NCBI GenBank assembly: GCA_018435665.1
Contig: JAHDND010000082.1
Coordinates: forward strand, 1 to 44,269
From: Candidatus Thiosymbion sp.
GTDB lineage: Bacteria > Pseudomonadota > Gammaproteobacteria > Chromatiales > Chromatiaceae
Direction of reading: 5' to 3'
DNA length: 44,269 bases
Of the stretch, positions 35,717 through 42,836 are shown piece after piece. Each line of letters starts with the position of its first letter. Positions within the stretch are counted from its first letter, which is position 1. The position numbers and the translations under genes were made by a program. The notes under the pieces were generated by a model. It did not search any database. It saw only the letters and a program-made list of their open reading frames with translations, and was not told where the DNA came from.

Positions 35717-36574
35717 TCACCCCAGGCTGGCCTGAATAACCTCCCGCAGGGCGGCGATGGTCTCGGCGTCGTCGGTGAGGGGCTCCACCAGGGCGGCGTG
35801 GCAGGCATCCAGGGTGGCCATGCCGCCGCGGATGAGGGTGGCTGCATAGACCAGCAGGCGGGTGGAGGCGCCCTCGTCCAGGTCGTGATCCTTGAGGCCG
35901 CGCAGGGCCCCGGCCAGGGTCACCAGGCGGCGGGCCAGCACCTGGTCGATGTCGGTCTCGCGCATGAGGATTGCGACCTCCAGTTCCGGATGGGGGAAGC
36001 CCAGGCTGAGGGCGACGAAGCGCTGGCGGGTGCTGGGCTTCATGCCCTTGAGCAGGTTCTGGTAGCCAGGGTTGTAGGACACCACCAGCATGAAGCCCGG
36101 GGGGGCCTCCAGGGTTTCGCCGGTGCGCTCCAGGATGAGGATGCGGCGATCGTCGGTGAGGGGGTGCAGCACCACGGTGGTGTCCTTGCGCGCCTCCACC
36201 ACCTCGTCCAGATAGCAAATCGCCCCCTCGCGCACGGCGCGGGTCAGGGGGCCGTCGGACCAGAAGGTGCGGTTGTCGCCGATCAGATGCCGCCCCACCA
36301 GGTCCGCCGCGGTCAGGTCGTCGTGGCAGGCGACGGTGTAGAGGGGCCGGCCCAGGCGCTGGGCCATGTAGCGCACCAGTCGCGTCTTGCCGCAGCCGGT
36401 GGGGCCCTTGATCATCACCGGCAGGCGATGGTGGTAGGCCTGCTCGAAGAGGTCCACCTCCCGGCCCTGAGGCTGGTAGTGGATGGGGGTGGGGTCATCG
36501 CCGGAAGAAGTGGCTGGGCCGGGAGTCGTGGCGGAGCCGCCAGCGTTTGGGAAGTTCATGTCGAGGGTGAGCAT
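35717..36574 (-). CDS. norQ: MoxR-type AAA+ ATPase NorQ
   Basis: This 285-residue AAA+ ATPase pairs with NorD. Walker A is IKGPTGCGKTRL near residue 55, Walker B AICYLDEVVEA near residue 118, and sensor 1 lies in MLVVSYNPGYQ. LTAADLVGRHLIGD and STRQRFVALSLGFP are typical of NorQ/CbbQ/GvpN proteins. Start ATG at 36572-36574 has AGGA six bases upstream; an internal Met five codons later is possible. Preceding norE- and norF-like genes support NorQ over CbbQ. Confidence 0.9.
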   Translation of the reverse strand: MLTLDMNFPNAGGSATTPGPATSSGDDPTPIHYQPQGREVDLFEQAYHHRLPVMIKGPTGCGKTRLVRYMAQRLGRPLYTVACHDDLTAADLVGRHLIGDNRTFWSDGPLTRAVREGAICYLDEVVEARKDTTVVLHPLTDDRRILILERTGETLEAPPGFMLVVSYNPGYQNLLKGMKPSTRQRFVALSLGFPHPELEVAILMRETDIDQVLARRLVTLAGALRGLKDHDLDEGASTRLLVYAATLIRGGMATLDACHAALVEPLTDDAETIAALREVIQASLG

Positions 36575-36614
36575 CTCGATCCTGGGGTGGGTGTCAGGGG
36601 TAAGGCCAAGGGGA

Positions 36615-36899
36615 TCAGGTGGTCGATGGGGATGCCAGGGTGAAGGCCGTGGTGATGAGGCCGCCGATCAGGAGCAGCCAGATCAGGATGACCCAGCGCC
36701 AGGGGCCGCGCAGGCCATGCAGCCCCATGAAGAAGTCCCCCACCAGGTGGCCTTTGAACAGGGCGCCGGCCAGGACGAGCAGGGCGGCGGTCAGGCCGCT
36801 CAGTCCCAGTTCACCGACGATATAGGTGGCAAAGGTCAAGGCTATCAGCACCAGGTAGACGCGGGTGCAGGGGCGGGGCCAGGTGGAAGTTTGATTCAT
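36615..36899 (-). CDS. norF: NorF-like / cytochrome oxidase subunit IV family small membrane protein
   Basis: I start this 94-residue protein at ATG 36897-36899 (MNQTSTWPRPCTRVYLVLIAL). An upstream in-frame ATG at 36983 would overlap norE and adds a polar leader. Three membrane segments are visible: VYLVLIALTFATYIVGEL, the ALLVLAGALFKGHLVGDFFMGL segment with its conserved Lys-Gly-His, and WVILIWLLLIGGLITTAF. This matches the prokaryotic cytochrome c oxidase subunit IV/NorF family. It lies between norE and norQ, consistent with a helper role in NO reductase activity. Confidence 0.82.
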   Translation of the reverse strand: MNQTSTWPRPCTRVYLVLIALTFATYIVGELGLSGLTAALLVLAGALFKGHLVGDFFMGLHGLRGPWRWVILIWLLLIGGLITTAFTLASPSTT

Positions 36900-36969
36900 G
36901 GCGCGGCTCCCGCCGGGACACGGCGATTTGGGTGATGATAAGGGGCGAATCCGCTTCATGTCGGTCACC

Positions 36970-37554
36970 TCACCGCATGACATAGACCAGGGGGAAGAGG
37001 ATCAGCCACACCAGGTCGACCATGTGCCAGTAGGAGGCCCCGGTCTCGACGCCGATATGGTCCTGGGCGTCATAGCCCCCTTGACGGGCCTTGAAGGCCA
37101 CCGCCGTCAGGATCACCAGGCCGAGGATGACGTGCATGAAGTGAAAGAAGGTCAGGGACAGATAAAACATGTAAAAGGTGTTGGTGGACAGGGTGATGCC
37201 CTGACCGAAGTGATGGGCGTATTCATAGCCCTTGACCCCAAGAAAGACCCCGCCCATGAGGATGGCCAGGCCCAGCCAGCCGGCGCAACTCCGGCCCTCG
37301 CCACCGCGGATGGCGGCCACGGCCCGGACCACGAAATAGCTGCTGGTGATCAGGGCCAGGGTGTTGATCAGGGCCGCGCCCCGATCCAGGGTCAACTGGT
37401 ACTCATTGAACAGGGCGACCTGGTTCATGCGGGTGAAGGCGTAGGCGGCGAAGAAGACGGCGAAGACCGACAACTCCGCGAGGATGAAGATCCAGATCGC
37501 CAGATCACCCGGGGGGTAACGGGATTCCGCCGGGGCGCTTACTGCCGTGCTCAT
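36970..37554 (-). CDS. norE: NorE-like cytochrome c oxidase subunit III family protein
   Basis: This 194-residue protein has five membrane helices of the heme-copper oxidase subunit III fold. Visible landmarks are GDLAIWIFILAELSVFAVFF, KGYEYAHHFGQG and LTFFHFMHVILGL, then YWHMVDLVWLILFPLVYVM. The short five-helix form next to norF and norQ/norD genes is NorE. It is the first gene of the nor accessory operon, and an FNR/Dnr-type palindrome lies about 60 bases upstream. No norC or norB is present in this window. Confidence 0.9.
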   Translation of the reverse strand: MSTAVSAPAESRYPPGDLAIWIFILAELSVFAVFFAAYAFTRMNQVALFNEYQLTLDRGAALINTLALITSSYFVVRAVAAIRGGEGRSCAGWLGLAILMGGVFLGVKGYEYAHHFGQGITLSTNTFYMFYLSLTFFHFMHVILGLVILTAVAFKARQGGYDAQDHIGVETGASYWHMVDLVWLILFPLVYVMR

Positions 37555-37614
37555 CGGGGAGGGTCCTGTGTTTTCATTAAAACAACAGGTTAGGCAGACA
37601 TGCCCGGCCTTGCC

Positions 37615-37628
37615 TTGACCGAGGTCAA
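37615..37628 (-). promoter_or_regulatory. FNR/Dnr/NnrR-type box upstream of norE
   Basis: TTGACCGAGGTCAA is a perfect TTGAC-N4-GTCAA palindrome, 60 bases upstream of the norE ATG. With the usual -41.5 spacing, transcription would start near 37580, with TAACCT as a weak -10. Confidence 0.65.
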
Positions 37629-37772
37629 CCGCCCATGCTCAGGCTACCTCCAGGTCCGGTCCCTCAGTCCCAATTGAATGTGGCGGTTACCGCGCCTATT
37701 AGGCCTAAGATCAGGAAAATAACCCACCATCATTCGGAAGGGGTGCCATCATTTGGTCATGAGTAGGGAGTA

Positions 37773-37876
37773 AAGGAAACGCTGATTAATTCCGGATTCA
37801 GGGGCGAAAACGCCTTGCAATGCCTTGATTCAGTTACGTGGGTCGCAGCGGATCTCGTATTAATCAGCGTTACCTT
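37773..37876. mobile_element. 104-bp MITE-like element
   Basis: The ends AAGGAAACGCTGATTAAT (37773-37790) and ATTAATCAGCGTTACCTT (37859-37876) are 18-base terminal inverted repeats with one mismatch. The interior holds a GGCGAAAACGCC mini-hairpin and no coding capacity. No clear target duplication is seen. It looks like a non-autonomous transposon derivative in the nor/nir control region. Confidence 0.65.
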
Positions 37877-37958
37877 AAGGGCAAGGTGGTTGAGGCGGTG
37901 AGGGCACGGTCAGGAATACAGTCATCGCGCCTCCATTTTCGGCTACCCCGGGTCGGGT

Positions 37959-37999
37959 TTGACCTTGATCAAGGGCAAGAGGCGGTCAGGGCCTTTAGT
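37959..37999 (+). promoter_or_regulatory. FNR/Dnr-type box and -10 for the nir operon
   Basis: TTGACCTTGATCAA at 37959-37972 fits TTGAC-N4-ATCAA; its right side also forms the palindrome CCTTGATCAAGG. TTTAGT at 37994-37999 is an acceptable -10 and predicts a start near 38006, which puts the box centre at about -41, the normal class II activator position. nirC starts at 38147. Confidence 0.65.
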
Positions 38000-38146
38000 T
38001 TAGCTCCAGGCTAACCCCGGCAGACAAGCACGCTGGCGCGGACATGGGATAGCCAGGCTTCCCCACGGGTCTTCAGGCAAGCTTCAGGCTTGCTGGAATC
38101 GATTTACAGACAAGCTCTTCAGGCAAGAACGCCAGGAGTTGCAGCC

Positions 38147-38536
38147 ATGTACCGCATGCTGAATGGGTTGTTGGGTTGGATGGTCGGAGCGGTGGTGGTC
38201 TTTGCCCTGTTCTCGGCGGCCAGCCTGGCGGCTCTCACGGCATTGGCCGCGGTTCCTCCGGAGCGAGGGGAAACTCCCCCCGCCATTGCCCCCGACCGGG
38301 CGGTGGCCTTGCGCCACCTCCTGATCCAGGACTGCGGTTCCTGTCACGGCCTGACCTTGGGTGGCGGTCTGGGGCCACCCCTACACCGCCAGTCCCTGGC
38401 GGATAAACCGGTACCCTATTTGGCCGCCGTCATCCTCCATGGCCGCCCTGGCACCGCCATGCCCCCCTGGTCCGCCTTCCTGACCGCGACGGAGGGTGAA
38501 TGGCTGGCCCTGGAACTGAAGGGAGAAAATCCGTGA
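38147..38536 (+). CDS. nirC: NirC-like c-type cytochrome
   Basis: This 129-residue exported cytochrome c starts at ATG 38147, with AGGAG eight bases upstream. An upstream in-frame ATG at 38090 has no ribosome site. The hydrophobic segment at residues 8-35 is a signal or membrane anchor. The heme site is CGSCHG at residues 63-68 and the probable axial Met is in GTAMPPW (Met105). Spacing and sequence resemble NirC/cytochrome c55X of denitrifiers, which supplies electrons or helps heme d1 handling for cytochrome cd1 nitrite reductase. It is the first gene of the nir operon and overlaps nirF by four bases. Confidence 0.86.
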   Translation: MYRMLNGLLGWMVGAVVVFALFSAASLAALTALAAVPPERGETPPAIAPDRAVALRHLLIQDCGSCHGLTLGGGLGPPLHRQSLADKPVPYLAAVILHGRPGTAMPPWSAFLTATEGEWLALELKGENP

Positions 38537-39933
38537 AACGACCCCCATCCCCCGTTTTGTCTCTGATCTGGTCCGTTACCTTTTTACTGACGCTGACCCT
38601 GTCCCTGATCGTGTCTCTGGCCCAGGCCCAGGCGCAGACTCAGGCGCAGGCGCAGACTCAGGTCCAGGCAGAACCCCTCGTTCAGACTCAGAATTTGATC
38701 GAGGCCCAGCCTCAGGCCCAGAACCAGGACTTGACCTCCGCTCAGGCCAGCAAGGACGCGGATCGCCCGGAGGGGACCCCCTCCGCCCCGCCCGGAATCG
38801 TAAATACCAGCCCCTGTCCGCCCTTGCGGGGTACCGGCGACCTGGGCATCATCGTCGAGCGCGCCACGGGCTCCCTGTTGCTGATCGAGACCAGCGGCAA
38901 TAGCGTCCTGGCCCGGATCGAGGGCCTGGGGGACCTGTCACACGCCTCGGCGGTCTTTTCCCGCGACGGGCGCTACGCCTATGTCTTCGGCCGTGATGGG
39001 GGCCTGACTCAGGTCGATCTGTTGGAGGCCCGGGTGGTCAACCGCGTGATCCAGTCCGGCAACGCCATCGGCGGGGCCATCTCCCAGAACGGCCGGCTCA
39101 TCGCCGTGGCCAATTACGAACCCGGCGGGGTACGGGTCTTCGACGCCGCGACCCTGGAGCAATTGGCCGACATCCCCGCCCTGTACGCGCCGGACAAGCC
39201 GGCCTCGAAGGCCGTCGGCCTGGTGGATGCCCCCGGCCAGCGCTTCGTCTTCAGCCTCTGGGATGGCGGGGAGATCTGGGTGGCCGACCTGTCGGACCCC
39301 GCCAAGCCCCAGGTCAGCCGTTTCAAGGACATCGGCAAGCAGCCCTACGACGACCTCATCACCCCCGACGGGCGCTATTACCTGGCGGGCCTCTTTGGCG
39401 AGGACGGTCTGGCCCTTCTGGACCTCTGGCACCCGGAACGAGGCGTCAAGCGCGTCCTGCCCGGCTATGGCCGTGGCGAGCAGCCCTTGCCGGTGTACAA
39501 GATGCCCCACCTGGAAGGCTGGGCGGTGGCGGGGCGGCGGGTCTTCGTCCCCGCCATTGGACGTCATGAAGTGCTGGTTATCGACCTGGACACTTGGACC
39601 GAGGTGGGCCGCATCCCGGTGGCCGGCCAGCCCATCTTCGTCATGGCGCGGCCCGACGGTCGCCAGATCTGGGTGAATTTCGCCTTGCCGGACAATGATC
39701 GCGTCCAGGTGATCGACGCCGAGCGCCTGGCGATCGTCCAGGAACTGCGCCCCGGCAAGGCGGTGCTGCACATGGAGTTCGAGCCCCGGGGAGAGGAGGT
39801 GTGGCTGTCGGTGCGTGACGAGGACCGGGTGGAGGTCTACGACACCCAGACCTTCGCCCGGGTCGCCAGCCTGCCGGCCAGCAAGCCCAGTGGCATCTTT
39901 CTGACCGACCGGGCGCACCGTACCGGGCTCTGA
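38533..39933 (+). CDS. nirF: Heme d1 biosynthesis protein NirF
   Basis: The GTG at 38533-38535 overlaps the nirC stop and gives a 466-residue periplasmic protein. A signal peptide (about residues 1-28, LLTLTLSLIVSLAQA) is followed by a Gln/Ala-rich linker of about 65 residues. An eight-bladed beta-propeller then begins near GTGDLGIIVERATGSLLLIE. The propeller is the NirF/cytochrome cd1 d1-domain fold, with repeated VFSRDGRYAYVFGRDG and LITPDGRYYLAGLFGEDG motifs. NirF is reported to act late in heme d1 synthesis as a dihydro-heme d1 handling enzyme. The linker is unusual and comes from 18-base DNA repeats. Confidence 0.92.
   Translation: MKRPPSPVLSLIWSVTFLLTLTLSLIVSLAQAQAQTQAQAQTQVQAEPLVQTQNLIEAQPQAQNQDLTSAQASKDADRPEGTPSAPPGIVNTSPCPPLRGTGDLGIIVERATGSLLLIETSGNSVLARIEGLGDLSHASAVFSRDGRYAYVFGRDGGLTQVDLLEARVVNRVIQSGNAIGGAISQNGRLIAVANYEPGGVRVFDAATLEQLADIPALYAPDKPASKAVGLVDAPGQRFVFSLWDGGEIWVADLSDPAKPQVSRFKDIGKQPYDDLITPDGRYYLAGLFGEDGLALLDLWHPERGVKRVLPGYGRGEQPLPVYKMPHLEGWAVAGRRVFVPAIGRHEVLVIDLDTWTEVGRIPVAGQPIFVMARPDGRQIWVNFALPDNDRVQVIDAERLAIVQELRPGKAVLHMEFEPRGEEVWLSVRDEDRVEVYDTQTFARVASLPASKPSGIFLTDRAHRTGL
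38623..38670 (+). repeat. Tandem 18-bp/6-bp repeats within nirF
   Basis: CAGGCCCAGGCGCAGACT (38623-38640) and CAGGCGCAGGCGCAGACT (38641-38658) differ by one base and are followed by CAGGTC and CAGGCA. All units start with a CAG codon and give the AQAQTQAQAQTQ part of the linker, so copy changes keep the frame. Confidence 0.85.
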
Positions 39934-39951
39934 CGGCCATCCGCCCCGGTC

Positions 39952-40428
39952 ATGACCACCGTCCCCCTTACCAAACGCCTGGACCCTTTGGATCGCCGGC
40001 TATTGGACGAGTTCCAGGCCGGCATCCCGCTTGCCCCAAGGCCCTTCGCCCGGATGGGGGAGCACCTGGGCCTCAGCGAGGCGGAGGTGATCGCCCGCCT
40101 CCAGCGCCTGACCGAGGCCGGGGCTGTCAGTCGCGTCGGCCCCGTGTTCCGGCCGAAGCAGGTCGGGGCGAGCACCCTGGCCGCCATGGCGGTCCCGCCC
40201 GAGCGCCTCACGGAGGTCGCGGCCCTGGTCAGCGCCTATCCGGAGGTCAACCATAATTACGAGCGGGAGCACGCCTTCAATCTCTGGTTCGTCCTCACCG
40301 CGCCGGATCAGGCCAGCCTGGAGCAGGTGCGTGACGAGATCGGGCGGCGCGCCGGCCTGCCGGTGCTGGATCTGCCCATGCTGGCGGAATATCACATCGA
40401 CCTGGGGTTTCCACTGCAATGGACCTGA
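39952..40428 (+). CDS. nirD: Siroheme decarboxylase subunit NirD
   Basis: This 158-residue AsnC/Lrp-like protein is of the AhbA type. An N-terminal winged helix (LDRRLLDEFQAGIPLAPRPFARMGEHLGLSEAEV, in parts) precedes a RAM-like domain with EVNHNYEREHAFNLWFVLTAP and LPMLAEYHIDLGF. In denitrifiers NirD, NirL, NirG and NirH decarboxylate siroheme to didecarboxysiroheme on the way to heme d1. The position directly after nirF and the A-type motif NLWFVLT support NirD. It overlaps the next gene by about ten bases if that gene uses its first ATG. Confidence 0.88.
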   Translation: MTTVPLTKRLDPLDRRLLDEFQAGIPLAPRPFARMGEHLGLSEAEVIARLQRLTEAGAVSRVGPVFRPKQVGASTLAAMAVPPERLTEVAALVSAYPEVNHNYEREHAFNLWFVLTAPDQASLEQVRDEIGRRAGLPVLDLPMLAEYHIDLGFPLQWT

Positions 40429-41408
40429 AGCGCTCCATGAACCCTGATTTTTTTGCCGCTAGCGGTGTGCAGCGCGGTCCTGGATCCGCCCTCACATCGA
40501 ACTCCCGGCCAGGTTGCACCGGGACCGATTCCACCCCTGACCCCGACGCGGAACCGCCAGCGCGGCCGCGCGCGAACGCGGACTCGGCCCTGATCCGCGC
40601 CATCCAGGGGGGCTTGCCCCTGGTGGAACGGCCCTTCGCCGCCATCGCCGCCGAACTGGGCTGGACTGAAGTGGCGGTGATCGAAGGCATCCGCGCCCTC
40701 ATGGCCCAGGGGGCCATCAAGCGCCTGGGGGTCGTGGTCCGACATCAGGAACTGGGCTACGGTGCCAATGCCATGGTGGTCTGGGATCTGCCCGATGCCC
40801 AGGTGGACGCCCTGGGCCAGCGCATCGGCGCGCTGCCCTTCGTCACCCTCTGCTATCGTCGACCCCGGCGCCCGCCGGAGTGGCCTTACAACCTTTTCAC
40901 CATGATCCACGGGCGCGATCGCGCGGCGGTCCTGTCCCAGGTGGCGCAACTCAAGGCCGATCTGGAGACGGAACTGGGCCCCCTGATCAACGCGGTCCTG
41001 TTCAGCGGCCAGCGCTTCAAGCAACGGGGGGCCTTCTACCGCACCGCATCCACCGCCACCGAGCCCAGCGCCAGGGTCGATCTCGCGCCGGGATGGCAGC
41101 CTGACCTGGCGGGCCGGGGGGAGGCTGGTGGAGAAGGGCAAGGCAAGGAGCTTAGGCCTCTTTCCAGGCCTCAGTCCCAGCCTCAGTCCCAGCCTCAGTC
41201 CAAGTTCCAGGCTCAGACACAGGCTCAGCCCAAGCCCAAGCCCAAGCCCAAGCCCAGTACCAAATCCAAGGTAATGGGAATCTTCCACCCCAATCCCCTT
41301 GTCACCATGGAACCCCCGCCAGGGTCCAAGCCCTCACCCAACACGCAGGCACCGGCGGTGTCCTATCCCGCTTGGACACTGAACCTTGGCCGCGAGTTAC
41401 CCGCATGA
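40419..41408 (+). CDS. nirL: Siroheme decarboxylase subunit NirL with repetitive C-terminal tail
   Basis: This 329-residue protein has an AhbB-type core at about residues 48-210: ALIRAIQGGLPLVERPFAAI, VVVRHQELGYGANAMVVWD, then CYRRPRRPPEWPYNLFTMIHG. These are NirL/NirH motifs. Unlike the usual roughly 170-residue subunits, it has a variable N-terminal 45 residues and a C-terminal tail of about 110 residues. The tail holds Gln/Pro/Ser and Lys/Pro repeats. The ATG at 40419 overlaps nirD; an in-frame ATG at 40437 is equally possible. It overlaps nirGH by four bases (ATGA). The order after nirD indicates NirL. Confidence 0.85.
   Translation: MDLKRSMNPDFFAASGVQRGPGSALTSNSRPGCTGTDSTPDPDAEPPARPRANADSALIRAIQGGLPLVERPFAAIAAELGWTEVAVIEGIRALMAQGAIKRLGVVVRHQELGYGANAMVVWDLPDAQVDALGQRIGALPFVTLCYRRPRRPPEWPYNLFTMIHGRDRAAVLSQVAQLKADLETELGPLINAVLFSGQRFKQRGAFYRTASTATEPSARVDLAPGWQPDLAGRGEAGGEGQGKELRPLSRPQSQPQSQPQSKFQAQTQAQPKPKPKPKPSTKSKVMGIFHPNPLVTMEPPPGSKPSPNTQAPAVSYPAWTLNLGRELPA
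41169..41258 (+). repeat. In-frame tandem repeats encoding the NirL tail
   Basis: CCTCAGTCCCAG repeats at 41169-41180 and 41181-41192, with CCTCAGTCCAAG at 41193-41204. A second array of four CCCAAG units runs 41229-41252, followed by CCCAGT. They give PQSQPQSQPQSK and PKPKPKPK, all in frame. Confidence 0.85.
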
Positions 41409-42703
41409 GTCTTAAGGCCGGCACCGATGCCGCCGGGCGCGGGGGGCAGGGCGAGGGCGACACCAGCCCCACCCCCCCGTCCCCGCGTTCCCCTCTGAGT
41501 GAGCTGGAAAGGCGCTTCATCAACCGCTATCAGGGTGGCTTCCCCTTGGTGGACCGCCCCTTCGCGGCGGTCGCCGGTGAATTGGGCAGCGACGAAGCGA
41601 CCCTCATCGAGACTCTTCGCGGTCTGCTGGCCAGCGGGGTCCTCAGCCGTTTCGGCCCCCTGTTCGACGCCGAACGCCTGGGTGGGCGCTTCACCCTGGC
41701 GGCCATGGCCGTGCCGGAGGCCGATTTCGACCGGGTGGCCGCCCAACTCACCGCTCTCCCGGAGGTCGCCCACAACTATCGCCGCGACCACGCCCTCAAC
41801 ATGTGGTTCGTGCTCGCCACCCCCAGCGAACGAGTGCTGCGGGAGGCCTTGGGGCGGATCCGGGACCTGACGGGGCTGGAGGTGCTGGATTTCCCCAAGC
41901 TGGCTGAATACCACCTGGGCTTCTGGCTGCACCTCGACGCGGCAGGTGGTTTGGGCGTGCGACGCTGGGAGCGTCGTCTGTCATCCGCCGACCTGCGCCT
42001 GGCCCCGGAAGTCGGGGAGGCCGGGAGCGGGGCCAATTGGGGGGCAACGGCCTTGCCGGCCGGCAGGGATGGCGTCGCCCCTGTCCCGGAGGGTGCCAGC
42101 ACGGCAGGCTGCAATCAGGCCTTGGATGGCCCTACGACGCATGACCTGGATCAGTCCTTGGCGAGCTTGACGGCGAGCGACTTTGATCAGGCCTTGGTGA
42201 GCGCCACGGCGGGCGGCCTGCCTCTGGTGCCGGAACCCTATGCTGCTGTAGCCAAGGCGCTCGGGGTGTCCGGCAACCGGGTGCGGCAGAGACTGGCCGC
42301 CCTGCTGGCGCTGGGGGGCATTCGACGCATCGGCGCCGTGCCCAACCACTATCGCCTGGGGCTGCGGGGCAACGGTATGACCGTCTGGGATATCGAGGAT
42401 GAGGCCGTCGATCGTCTCGGGGCCGCCGTCGCCGCCCTGGAGGGCGTCAGCCATTGTTACCGCCGTCCCCGCCGTCTCCCTCTCTGGCCCTACAACCTGT
42501 TCGCCATGCTCCACGGTCGGGACCGGGACGAGGTCCGCGCCGCGGCGGACAAGGTCGCTGCCCTGGTCGCCGGCCATTGCCGGGGTCACGACATCCTCTT
42601 CAGTCAGGCCGTGCTGAAAAAGACCGGGCTGCGCTTCGCCGACGCCCGGCAAGACTCCGCCGGCATCTCCCCTGATAAGGTTGTGAAAAGACCCTCATGT
42701 TAA
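41405..42703 (+). CDS. nirGH: Fused NirG-NirH siroheme decarboxylase protein
   Basis: This 432-residue protein joins two AsnC/Lrp-like subunits. The first half is AhbA-type (NirG): ELERRFINRYQGGFPLVDRPFAA, PEVAHNYRRDHALNMWFVLATP, then KLAEYHLGFWL. The second is AhbB-type (NirH): GGLPLVPEPYAAVAKALG, GLRGNGMTVWDIED, then CYRRPRRLPLWPYNLFAMLHG. A linker of about 85 residues joins them, with a weak repeat of DLDQSLASLTAS and DFDQALVSATAG. Start is ATG 41405 overlapping the nirL stop. Fusion would force 1:1 pairing of the two subunits. NirD and NirL remain separate in the same operon. Confidence 0.88.
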   Translation: MSLKAGTDAAGRGGQGEGDTSPTPPSPRSPLSELERRFINRYQGGFPLVDRPFAAVAGELGSDEATLIETLRGLLASGVLSRFGPLFDAERLGGRFTLAAMAVPEADFDRVAAQLTALPEVAHNYRRDHALNMWFVLATPSERVLREALGRIRDLTGLEVLDFPKLAEYHLGFWLHLDAAGGLGVRRWERRLSSADLRLAPEVGEAGSGANWGATALPAGRDGVAPVPEGASTAGCNQALDGPTTHDLDQSLASLTASDFDQALVSATAGGLPLVPEPYAAVAKALGVSGNRVRQRLAALLALGGIRRIGAVPNHYRLGLRGNGMTVWDIEDEAVDRLGAAVAALEGVSHCYRRPRRLPLWPYNLFAMLHGRDRDEVRAAADKVAALVAGHCRGHDILFSQAVLKKTGLRFADARQDSAGISPDKVVKRPSC

Positions 42704-42836
42704 ATCCGAAGTTATTGCGCGACCTCGGGATGGCGCACGACAGGGCATGGCAAAAGGCTGATTGCTTCACGAGCGCCGGCATCCCCCCGATAGCCTTAGT
42801 CCCCGTTAGTCCTTCCAGCCCCCAGGATCGTCCCCG

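Larger units (their letters stand above)
37555..38146. other. Divergent nor/nir intergenic region
   Basis: About 590 bases without a credible gene. It holds one FNR/Dnr-type box facing norE, one facing nirC, and between them a 104-base MITE-like inverted-repeat element. The part around 37660-37720 is relatively AT-rich and shows no other recognisable feature. Confidence 0.7.

Noticed and set aside
35433..36218. 261-residue ORF overlapping the end of norQ and the gap
   Set aside because: Its first part is out-of-frame norQ and the rest is low-complexity Pro/Ser; no family resemblance.
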